From positions 23,059,056 through 23,123,055 of the forward strand of contig OX940868.1 in NCBI GenBank assembly GCA_954871525.1: a stretch of 64,000 bases of DNA, read 5' to 3'. Both the position numbers and the translations under genes were made by a program. Positions 35,877-46,000 of the stretch are shown one piece after another. Below the pieces are notes generated by a model. It was not told the origin of the DNA and made no database searches. It was given only the letters and a program-made list of their open reading frames with translations. Each line of letters starts with the position of its first letter. Position 1 is the first letter of the stretch. This stretch comes from Parietaria judaica. Lineage: Eukaryota; Streptophyta; Magnoliopsida; Rosales; Urticaceae.

Positions 35877-38800
35877 ATGGCGGGTTCAATCAACTTCAAC
35901 TTCTTCGAGAATTGGTTCTCCAAACCCCCGAACCCTCTTCCTCCCCTCAACCTCCTCTGCTCTCTCCCCAAATCCCTCTCCTTCAACCACTCCAACGCAC
36001 CCCTGTTCGCCTCCCTCTCCTCGTCGTCTTCGTCATCTTCGCCGGAGGATGCTTCTTCTTCTTCTTCTTCTTCTTCTTTTCCGTCGTCGTTCCCGTCGGG
36101 GCTCCTCGACGAAGCCCTGGGCGACAAGAAAGCCGAGCACGAGAAGGAGCCGAAAGGGCCGTACATGCAGATGCTGGAGCAGTTCTTCTGGGAGTGCGAG
36201 AACCTCCCCGATTACCGCCACTCCCCGGAGGTGGAGAAGATCCTCAACGAGGACCCCATCTTCGAGAAGAAGGAGAATCCCACGGAGGAGGAGATCAGAG
36301 AGAACGAGAAGTTCTGGAAGGAGATGAGCGAGAGCCCCGCCATCAAGTTCCTCCTCAGGGCGGAGGAGATCGCCGACGCCGAGAACCAGATGGAGCTCGA
36401 AAAGAACAAGCACCCCTACCGCAGGGAGGACCGCGAGCTATGGCAGGCCGTGCCCCACGTCATTGGCCTCGACGGCCGGCCCATGCCGCGCAAGGCCATC
36501 AAGACGAGGAAGGAGAGCGACGACAAGTTCTGGGACTTCGCCAGGCAGTTCTTCTTCGGCCTTTGGGGCTTCCAGCAGCGGCCCTACCCGCCAGAGCGCC
36601 CCATCGACGTCGCTCAGGCCATCGGCTACAAGTTCCTCGAGAGGCGCTACTATGACTGTGAGTCTCCTCTTTTCTTTTCCAGCTCCATTGTGCCCTGCAC
36701 TTTCGGGATTCGTCGTGTTGATCTTTGAAATGTTTAGTTAGATTGTCAATGCCGGAAAAGAAAATGGAGAAGCTCAACTGCAAAAAACTGTTGTTCCTTG
36801 TGTTAATATGAATGATTGTTTTGTTAATGTGGATAGTTATCATGAGGAGTGGCGGGTTTTACTACAAGGATCGGCTGGGCCGAACACGGGGTCCGTGTGA
36901 GCTGATACAGCTCAAAACTGCATGGGGTGGCGGTATAATCGATAAGGACACCTTCATTTGGGGCGAAGACATGGACGAATGGACGCCGATACACATGATT
37001 TATGGCATGGAACGTGCCATTGCGACTTGGGAAGGTTTGTTATCTCCGTTGAACTCGTTCTTTGTTGATTCGTGAGGTTGTTTGGTGAAATAACTTGCTT
37101 CAATATCCCCGAGAACAACTTCACATTTTGTTCGAGCAATTAGCAACTTTTGTGCCTCGACTTATCGGGTTGCAGCAATGCACATCTTGAACTTTTAATG
37201 TGCAGTAACTCTGGTATTGACTGTTACATTGTTATTGATTTTTCCGATAAAAATTGAGTCCTGTGCTATATACGAAGTAGCGACCGCAACTATGCTCTCT
37301 GAAAATTGTCGCTATTTTCAACAAGTTCATGAGGTATATCTGTATAGGTTATTTTATAGTTAGGGAGAAAAATGAAAGAACACTGACAAGTCAAGGGGAC
37401 ATGGCTATAAACTACTCCGTAAATCATTTTGATGTAAAAATAATAATAATAATAATAATAAAATAAAATAAAATAAAAAATAATAATAATAATAATAATA
37501 AAAATAAAAAGTTGCTCATGCATTACGGTTCTACGTAGATAAGCTAACTGATTTTGCTGGGCTATAGTTAGATTTGGAGCGTCTGCTACGGAATTCCTTC
37601 ACAAGCTCCAAAACGGGATGTCTCCTTGGGTTCCTTTAAAGGGGCGTGAGAAGAAGACGTACCAGCAGGCCCAAAAAGAGGCTTACGAGAGCAAGAGGCG
37701 TGATATGGCGGTCCTTGAAGCCAACGATGGTGTGTGGCCCGGTGTTAGAATTCCCAGCCACGCCCTCTTTCTTTGGGCGAGTGGCTCCGAGTTGACATCC
37801 ATTCTTGAAGAGGATCACATGCCCAACAAATTCATTCCAAAAGATCTCAGGTATATTTCAACACACTTGTAAAACTAAAACTCAATTTCGGTTCTAAAAA
37901 AACCAAGAACTTAAAACTCCAAGCATTCCTTACAAAGAATACTTTTCCGGAACCTGTTAGCTGATAAGCTGGTTACGGTTGACGGAAACTGTTGTCGGTT
38001 ATGGATTTTAGAAAATTGATTAATTGGTTCATAAAGGAATTTTTATCAGATAGAAATAGAGATAATAGTGTTAAGTCAGGGTTATTATTGACATGTTACC
38101 TTCAAGACATGATAAGTTTAATTTTTAGTTAAAATACATGATTATGTATAACCAGTTAAATAAATTGAAAACTGAGAATTTTGATTTTGAATTTTGTATG
38201 ACCGAATAAATCAGTTAGTAAAATCGGCCAAGCTCGAAATCGAATTGATAGGTCTCATCCCTTCTCATTAATGACATCAAAACTTTTTAAGAGAACTTCC
38301 TCTCATCATGTCGAATTCGATACTGTTGCTAAAGAAAATAACTTATTCATTTGTTTAAATTTTCCTCTCTTGCTGAATATATGAGTTTCGCTTTCGTTCC
38401 TTCCATTCCAAATCTAAGGCACTGATTGGGTATTTGTGTATAGGCGTCAACTGGCTGAGATCATCCCGGGCCTGAGGCCGTGGGAAGTTCTAAGCGTAGA
38501 ACAAGCGATGGATCAGATCACCTACGACGGTAAATGGTACCGTCCACCTCTCGGAGAATTCACCTGCGGGCCTCCGTACATTCGGAAATGGAATGACGAT
38601 GTCATGGTACACTTTTTTTCCTAACTTGCTTTGCAAGCAACAGTGAATCTTGGCTCTAGATTTCAACAGCTGTTCAAACCGTCAAGTTAACTCTTGAATT
38701 GTCCGATTTATGTTATTGCAGAATTTAGTGAAGGCGTACTTGAAGCTTAATAGCAAAGCTGCTCAGAAGCTGCTCCGTACAATTCCCGGTTTCGATAAAG

Positions 38801-38898
38801 TGATGGAGAAGGTGTACGCCGACACCGCTGCGAGGAACGAACAGCGCAAAGAGAAGAGGAAGCTTGAGAAGGAGCAGAAGAGCCTCGGCGGAACATAA
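35877..38898 (+). CDS. TIC56: TIC56, component of the chloroplast inner-envelope translocon, 5 exons
   Basis: TIC56 is a subunit of the roughly 1-MDa TIC complex with TIC20, TIC100 and TIC214. Exons are 35877-36657, 36837-37034, 37568-37850, 38444-38606 and 38722-38898, giving 1,602 nt and 533 aa in a closed frame. The start is the first ATG, MAGSINFNFFENWFSKPPNP; upstream in-frame codons lack an ATG. The N-terminus is Ser-rich and encoded by a (TCT/CTT)n coding microsatellite at about 36049-36080. Conserved blocks are QFFWECENLPDYRHSPEVEK, DDKFWDFARQFFFGLWGFQQ, a GYF-like domain (about 265-315, GGFYYKDRLGRTRGPCE through FIWGEDMDEWTPIHM), GVWPGVRIPSHALFLWASGS and GLRPWEVLSVEQAMDQI. The C-terminus is a Lys/Glu-rich helix. 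It matches the known family length and exon logic. Grasses are reported to lack this gene. The antisense frames over exon 1 are shadows. Confidence 0.95.
37438..37510. repeat. (AAT)n/(AAAT)n microsatellite in TIC56 intron 2
   Basis: AAT and AAAAT-type repeats form a low-complexity tract inside the 533-bp intron 2. Confidence 0.85.
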
Positions 38899-39520
38899 GA
38901 GTATCGATTGTCATTTATTATCTTAACATCGAGATTGAGGAGGTTATGTACACAAATACAAGTGAGTCTGAAACTAGTCGGTCATAAAATTAGGCGTTGG
39001 AATGGAAACTCGTTCATTATATTTAGACTACGAAATCGTTATTTATTATTAATGTCAAAGTTGGCTAGGCCGGCCCAGCCCACAGCTTCTGAGGCTTACC
39101 AGCTCAGTGGGCCAGGCTTCTGACAGGACATCGAGCATCCCACCTCGCAATGTCACGGGTCGGGCCTGGGCCGGTTTTTTTTTCCTTCGTGGCTGGATTT
39201 TCACCAAATGGACTTTGGTTTTCACGGGCCGGGTTTAAGTTGGCTGGTGTTGGGCCTGATCATTCTAAATAGTGCTAATTATAATGAGGGAAAGCAACAA
39301 CGAATAAGCACACTCCATTTGGTTGATGATAATATTGTGACAATTGAGATGGACAATAATTTGAAAACAGTTCATGATATTGTACTTGTTGAAAAAGATA
39401 AAAGTGGTGATTTCGACAATGCTATAAATACGTAAAGGGTAAACTGCGGCTAATGTACCGAATGTTTGATTTTGTGCGGATTATGTATACAATGTTTATT
39501 TTTGGCAGCTAATATACCCA
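38899..39520. other. TIC56 3' flank
   Basis: Presumed 3'UTR, then a patch of 'ggcc'-rich sequence (39060-39260: ggcccagccc, ggcctgggccgg) resembling transposon subterminal repeats. Three related units of about 37-40 bp (gcggctaatgtaccgaatg, gcggattatgtatacaatg, gcagctaatatacccaatg) follow at about 39447-39525, at the door of the foldback. The 75-aa frame at 39208 has no recognisable domain. Confidence 0.45.
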
Positions 39521-40346
39521 ATGTTTGATCCGTTAGATATTTTCGTGTTTTCCGTCACTTGACCGTTAGAGAGTGATTCCTATTTTTATATGTACACTTT
39601 TCGTATTTTTGACATAACTCACTCATTTTTTTTTCAAATTTTATGCACGACCTATGGTTGAAAAGATAAGAGATAGATCTACAACTTTGGTGTTGTAGGT
39701 TTTGTAAAAAAAAAGTTTTTTATATTACGAAATTTTAGCTACAACGTAAAACTGGACATTAGTTTAATGCAAAATATTTGTTTCGAGCAAATTTTAATAT
39801 ATTTAATGACTTTTTATGATGAAACGTAAAACTAAAAAGTTATAGATAAATATTTTATCTTTCTAACGAGTGTATATTAATAATTTTTGGAAAAAAATGA
39901 GTGAGATATGCCAAAAATATGAAAGATTATTTCACATCATATCTTTCATATTTTTGGCATAACTCGCTCATTTTTTGTCCAAAAATTATAAATAAACACT
40001 TGTTAGAAAGATAAAATATTTATCTATAACTTTTTAGTTTTACGTTTCATCATAAAATGTCATTAAGTATATTAAAATTTGATTGAAACAAATATTTTGC
40101 ATTAAACTAATGTTCAGTTTTACGTTGTATTTAAAATTTCATATTTTTCTAAAACTTTGTTTACAAACCTTAAAACACCAAAGTTGTAGATCTATCTCTT
40201 ATCTTTCAAACGATAGGTCGTGCATAAAATCTGGACAAAAAATGAGTGAGTTATGTAAAAAATACGAAAAGTGTACATATAGAGGAGGAATCACTATCTA
40301 ACGTTCAAATAACGGAAAACACGAAAATATATAACGGATCATTCAT
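39521..40346. mobile_element. Long foldback element, arms about 405 bp
   Basis: Sequence 39521-39926 is matched in inverted form by 39942-40346 with a 15-nt loop. Shared landmarks are gatccgtta...attttcgtgttttccgt at the outer ends, 'agatagatctacaacttt', 'aatgcaaaatatttgttt' and 'ttggcataactcgctcat' by the loop. Some small indels and substitutions exist. No open frame is present. The exact outer terminus and target duplication are uncertain because another foldback is inserted directly to the right. Confidence 0.75.
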
Positions 40347-40357
40347 TATATAATATT

Positions 40358-40794
40358 GGGATAATAGCGGCATAAGTCCTCAACCTTTACTCAACTGGGG
40401 CGGCATAGCCCCAATCCTATTTAATAGCGGTATAAGTACCAAAAGATGATTTCCGTCCATATTTGACTAACGAAAGTAGTCAACGTTTGCGTGGTCAGCT
40501 TCTCATCAAAATGGACGCCACGTAATCCGACATGTCACCATACATGTCATCCTCGCGTCATCAAATTTAATGCAATCGCCATTAATTTTGCATTAAATTT
40601 GATGACGCGAGGATGACATGTATGGTGACATGTCGGATTACGTGGCGTCCACGTTGACGAGAAGCTGACCACGCAAACGTTGACTACTTCCGTTAGTCAA
40701 ATATGGATGAAAATCATCTTTTGGTACTTATACCGCTATTAAATGAGGTTGGGGCTATGCCGCCCCAGTTGAAGACTTATGCCGCTATTATCCC
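40358..40794. mobile_element. Foldback MITE, Mutator-type, with perfect 9-bp target duplication
   Basis: The 437-bp unit is almost one hairpin: arms 40358-40575 and 40588-40794 around a 12-nt loop. The terminus is gggataatagcggcataagt. It is flanked by an exact 9-bp repeat, tataatatt, at 40349-40357 and 40795-40803, the Mutator-superfamily size. Arms remain nearly identical over stretches such as 'gacatgtatggtgacatgtc', suggesting youth. It is non-coding. Confidence 0.88.
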
Positions 40795-40803
40795 TATAAT
40801 ATT

Positions 40804-41246
40804 TGAAAGGTGAGTGAAAAAATATATAAATATATTATGAAGGGCATGTGATATTTATTGATGTGATTCAATGCTGTGCTGAAACGATGAACATCAAGTA
40901 TGTAAATTCCTTGCAAATGCAACTTGCAGCCAAGCAATAATCGAGAATTGATTGATTACTTTATGAAAGTTGGATCGTCAAATTAATTAAAACTTTAAAT
41001 GTATAAAGACGTACTCTTGTTAATGTTGACTAACCTTTCATTGGCTAGGGATTGCGTCAAATCAACGTAGAAGACAATATATTATAGTTTTTCTATGTAT
41101 GATTGAGCCCAAAGCTAATGTATGATTGTTTAATCAATTATTAATCGATCCTATCATCAACAAATATAATTGTTTATTTACTAGCTTCATAATTTTCGTA
41201 TCTATAGCTGCAACTACATCTTGAAGTACATGAATTATATAAAATA
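40804..41246. other. Intergenic spacer
   Basis: AT-rich spacer between two transposons. No gene seen. Confidence 0.5.
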
Positions 41247-41917
41247 GGCTGTAATTAAAACCCGGAATCCGGTTTTAAATCCGTATCCACACCTGCATCA
41301 GATTTTAAAATCCGAATCCGAATCCAAAATCCGGATACGGATATCCGGATCCGGATTTAAAATCGGATTCGGATAAGGGTTTTGGTATTTAAAAATTCGG
41401 ATATCCGGATCCGGTTTAAAACCCGGTTTATTTTAATATTTTAATTTTTTTTTATGTTAGGAGTACTTATTTATTTGTGATGCTTTTTTTTTAATTGTCA
41501 TATCTCTTGGAGTTGATGATGATGTTGACGCTTGATGATGCACGGAATGAAGAAAAGATGGTGCGGAATGAAGACGGGGATTTGAATGCATTATTAATTT
41601 TATATGTATTATGTGATAATATGTATTAGATTTGTTCGGTTTTTTGGACAACGGGAAAATATGTAGACTTGTACGGGTTTTTTAGTCGTTAAAATTAACT
41701 TTTTTTTAATAAATAAAAATCGGATCCGGATATTCGGATAATATCCGGATCCGGGTTTTGAAAACAGATATCCGGATTTTCGGATATTCGAAAATCCGGA
41801 TATCCGGTTTTTCGGATCCGGATCCGGATCCGGATACCTATTTTCGGATATCCGGTTTTTCGAATCCGGATTCGGATAGTTCCGAAAAACCGGATATCCG
41901 CTCCGGTTACACCCAAG
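41247..41917. mobile_element. hAT-like non-autonomous element with CCGGAT subterminal repeats
   Basis: About 671 bp between direct repeats ataaaatag (41239-41247 and 41918-41926, so 8-9 bp). Both ends are arrays of ggatatccgg/ggatccgg motifs in opposite arrangement. The tip reads gctgtaatt on the left and, inverted, gggtgtaac on the right. The AT core shares motif order with the 14049-14693 element. The 69-73-aa frames made of repeated Ile-Arg-Ile-Arg or Pro-Asp are products of the repeats. Confidence 0.7.
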
Positions 41918-42111
41918 ATAAAATAGTCTGCAATGTGATATATATTACTTTCTATATATTTATTTAATTAGTTAGAAGGAAAAGTAAAATTATATTACTT
42001 TCCTACTATCAATAATAGTTTTGCTTAAAATTTAAAATTAAGAAGAAAAAGAAAGAGAGACTCCAAGCTTCGCTTTGTTCTTCTTTACATCTCAGAAATA
42101 CTCCATCGTAG

Positions 42112-42253
42112 TTTTTTTTGTTTTTTTTATTTATATATATATATATATATATGAGGATCTTTGGATTTCACTCCTATCTCATGGTGACTCGAACTCAAGA
42201 CCTCTAATGTCTTAAGTGATGTACTTGTTACCACTAGACAAAGCAATCTTGTC
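42112..42253 (-). mobile_element. tRNA-derived SINE
   Basis: Read on the minus strand it has an A-box-like 'tgtctagtggtaacaag', a B-box-like 'gagttcgagtc' 30-40 nt further, and an A-rich tail. The flanks are 13-bp direct repeats, tactccatcgtag (42099-42111) and tactctatcgtag (42254-42266), with one mismatch. The size of about 142 bp plus the short tail fits plant SINEs. An AT microsatellite (42130-42151) sits next to the tail. Confidence 0.75.
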
Positions 42254-42266
42254 TACTCTATCGTAG

Positions 42267-43022
42267 ATCAAGATGAGATGAATCTTTATATCCGTTCTTC
42301 GGATAGGATTTTTTTTTTTTTTTTACTTTTTCACTAAATACACTAGTACATATTTGTTTATGTTTTTTTTAATAAATAAAACATACAGACAATGAGACAA
42401 TTGATATGTTTAGTACATTAGTAAATATAATATATATACACATTATATCTAGTAGAAATATAATTGCGATCTATTTATCAAATTAAAATATGATTATCAA
42501 TGATCAATATCTTTATTAGCTCAATTATTTACTAAGTAATTAGATAGTAAAGTAATATATTAATTTTTTTTTGCTTGGTCAGCAGAGTCCTCCGAATATT
42601 ATTTTCTTGGATTAGTGATCAATTTTGATATTTAAGTATAATTAGAGATATAGAAGACATGCTTATCAAGGATCTCATCAAGATAACGAGTTTTTGTTTC
42701 TTGATTCTTTAGTAACGATATATAAACATATAAATAAAACTTGATGAGATCCTTGAACTCGTTTTACCATTAATTGATTGGATAAGAACCTATCCATAGC
42801 AAATCGGGTTTTTCCATGCCCTTATTTTCATGTTATGATCATGAGTCGATGCATGCATGCATCATAGCTATGCCTATATATCGATCAAGATTCAAGACCT
42901 TATCTGATCTCTTGATACACAAAAATCAAAACGGCATTTTTTCACCATTTTCACGCGTAATATTACGACACATAGCTTAAGAAACTAGGACTTGATCATC
43001 ACCATCATCATCATCATTTTCT
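42267..43022. other. Downstream flank of the NPF6-like gene
   Basis: NPF6 3'UTR and spacer. A T-run lies near 42310. A hairpin is listed separately. No gene is seen. Confidence 0.45.
42666..42756. repeat. Short inverted repeat (17-bp perfect stem)
   Basis: tcaaggatctcatcaag at 42666-42682 is exactly inverted at 42740-42756, with a 57-nt loop. On the outer/inner side 'aacgagt' and 'actcgtt' may extend pairing irregularly. It could be a small MITE relic or a small-RNA foldback. It matches no microRNA I know. Confidence 0.5.
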
Positions 43023-46000
43023 CTAATGACATGCAACGTCAACGTCTTCCAATTCGATGCCCTCTTCGGCGAGCCTCTTCTCTTTGTACACATACCACTT
43101 TGCGCAAACCAAGTACACCATGAAGTTCAACGCGCACAGGATCGCCAGCAGCCAGTAGAAGTCATACAGCTTCCCTTTGTTCAGATTGTCCGCCAGCCAC
43201 GGCTTCCGGTCGCCCGTTATCTTGTGCACTATCGTCACCAGAAGCGAGCTCACGAAAAACCCTAGAGACAGCGTGCTCAAAAACAGCCCCGTGCTCATCG
43301 TCTTCATGCCCTTGGGGCACTCCCTCAGGAAGAAGTCTAGCTGGCCGATGTACGTGAAGGCCTCGCCGGAGCCGACGAAGAAGAACTGCGGGACAAGCCA
43401 AAAGACGCTGATGGGCAGCACGGCCGAGGCGTCCTCGACGAGGCCGTGGGAGCGCGCGACGCCCAGGCGTTTCAGCTCGGTGAGCGCGGCGGAGAGCATG
43501 GCGAGGATGGAGAAGACGAGGCCAACACCAATGCGCTGCAGAGGGGTGAGGCCTTGGGGATTGCCGAGGAAGCGGCGGGCGACGGGGACAATGATGCGGT
43601 CGTAGACAGGTACCGTGACGAGGATGCTACCGACAAAGAAGACAGTGAGCGCGGCGGCAGGGATCTGGAAGGAGCCCATGTGGCGGTCCATGGTGGTGGC
43701 TTGCGAGACGGAGAAGGTGACGACTTGGGCATAGACAGTCCAGAACATGATGGTTGTTCCCCAGATGGGAAGCATTCGGACCACGGTCTTGACCTCTTCC
43801 ACGTCGGTTCGGGTGGAGAGAGTCCACCGGTTCATAACCGGGCCGGCGGTGCCTTCTTCGCTAGAGCCCTTGATGGCTGCCTTGTCCAAGAAACTGTAGA
43901 ATTACAAGAGGAATAGTATCATGCATGGTTTAATCTTTAATGAAAGAAAAGTTGAAAAATGTAAAATTTGAAATGTGGGGACTACCCGTTTTGCGGTATT
44001 GATTTCGCCCTTAAAATTATGCGGAAAATTTAATTAGACTATTTACGTATCAAATATTTTACGCGTACATTTATCATAAGTTACGGATATTGTAGTCAAT
44101 TACTCTTTAGCTTAATATAATTTTTCATTAAATAAAGGAATGGGAAGAAGCATTAAGTTTGAGGATGATCGGGACACAACACAAGTATATCGAGTAATAA
44201 AAAAGAGAAAGCGATGTGATATAAGCAATGCATTAACAATGTTGGAGTTTCTCCTACTATATGCATGTGACGAATTTAGATGATGTTGGTCTCCTATATA
44301 CATTAATATTATTGTGGGCCACATTTCCTTTTATGTATATTATTAATTCATGATGAGCCAGCAGCAGCAGAGACAGACTGCCTTGTATGTAATTGTAATT
44401 AGTTTTGTCTGTGATCTCAAAATGTTTTCTTGGTATAGAAATGGAATAGATCGGACTCCAAATCCATTAGAATCATATTATACAGATTTATTTGATGATG
44501 ATGATGATGTAATAAAACAAGTGGCCGTAGGGTGTGTCCAATTCACCCGTGACTTGCCCATCTTAAGAACAAGAAGGACAAACACACCCACTAACTTGCC
44601 TTGGCCTTGGGTGATCATACTCATCCCCTCGTGATTCCCTTCCTTTTTCTCTTTCCGTGAATCTCCTACACTGAATCTTTTTCTTTATTATCTTACATTT
44701 TTACTTAATGATATGCCATCTAAGACTCAATACACTATTGTTGTCGTATGCCACGTGTGGACCCGATTGACACGTGGAACTTGCCTGCTGAAGACAGGTG
44801 CTGCAAACTACCCCCTACCTGCTCGATTTATTGGGATGTACTAGTGATCACTACTTTGGATGAATATGTGACTAAAGTGAATGTATATATCTCTACATTC
44901 ACACTTACATAATATATAAGCTTATAATTATCAAATTAAAAATACGTCCCATCCCATGATTGTCTTTTCTTTGAAACGGGATCTTTCTGATTCTTTTTGT
45001 AATTTTTTCTTTCTCTCTCTTTTCCTAGAATTTCGTGCATACTTGAATCTGGTTTTATTTAAAATATTATTAACGTAAAAAGCTTCTAGTTAGGGGTGGT
45101 AATTTGGGATCGGACACGAAAACGGTTACGACACGATTTAAATGGGTCTGGGCCTATCATAATTGAATTTGAGTCCAGCCGTGTCGAACACGATTTACAC
45201 GATTAAGTAACGGATAAACACGGCACGAACACGATGGAACTAAATTAGACACGATTAAAGAGCAAAAAGTTACATTTTTTACATTTTATATATGTTGTTA
45301 AGTGTTTTAATACTTATTATATATAAAATTTATATTTTTTTTTATTAATTACGTCTTACAATTGACGAACATACAAATTTTTTAGTAAAATAATAAAATC
45401 TTTAATAATATAGTTAAATAAATTAAGTTAAATGAGTATAACTTAATTAAATAATCATTTATAAATAAATATATCTATTAATTGGGTTAAACGGGTAGAC
45501 ACGATAAACACGTTATTTAAATGGGACGGGTCTGGATCTCGTTTTCTAACACGATTAATAAATGAGGCAGGTCTGAGTCTAGGTAAAATAAATAAAAAAC
45601 GATTAAGACCCGACACGAACACAACACGCAACCCGAATTGCTACCCCTACTTGTGGTGCGTGTATAGAGTTCATAATCACATGATGGACATAATAAAGGA
45701 AGCAAAAACAAAATTGGATGATGATTTAGCAATAATCTATTCATTGATTGGTTATTATTATCAGCCCATGGTTTTGGAATCTTATATATGTATACCCCAC
45801 AATCAAGATAAGCTCTACTGATCTAGTTGTCACCGCCTATATATATATAAATATAAAAATATACCTCTCTTGTTTAATATTTCCACTTTTGGGTGTGACT
45901 CCATAAGTATTGGGATCTACACATGTTTAACTTGCCTAAGCCCTCAAACCTAACATGGATCAAATAATTAATGTTGACTTATTATTAATCATCTACACCC

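Noticed and set aside
35822..36655. Other-frame and antisense ORFs over TIC56 exon 1
   Set aside because: Low-complexity shadows of the conserved TIC56 frame, rich in Arg, Glu or Ser runs.
41695..41967. ORFs with Ile-Arg-Ile-Arg or Pro-Asp repeats
   Set aside because: They come from the ggatatccgg/ggatccgg subterminal repeats of a hAT-like element.
42112..42253. Functional tRNA gene
   Set aside because: Only A/B-box-like parts remain with an A-rich tail and target duplication; no cloverleaf is apparent, so SINE is the better reading.
44350..44634. 94-aa ORF in NPF6 intron 4
   Set aside because: No family features, and it lies within an intron defined by conserved flanking exons.
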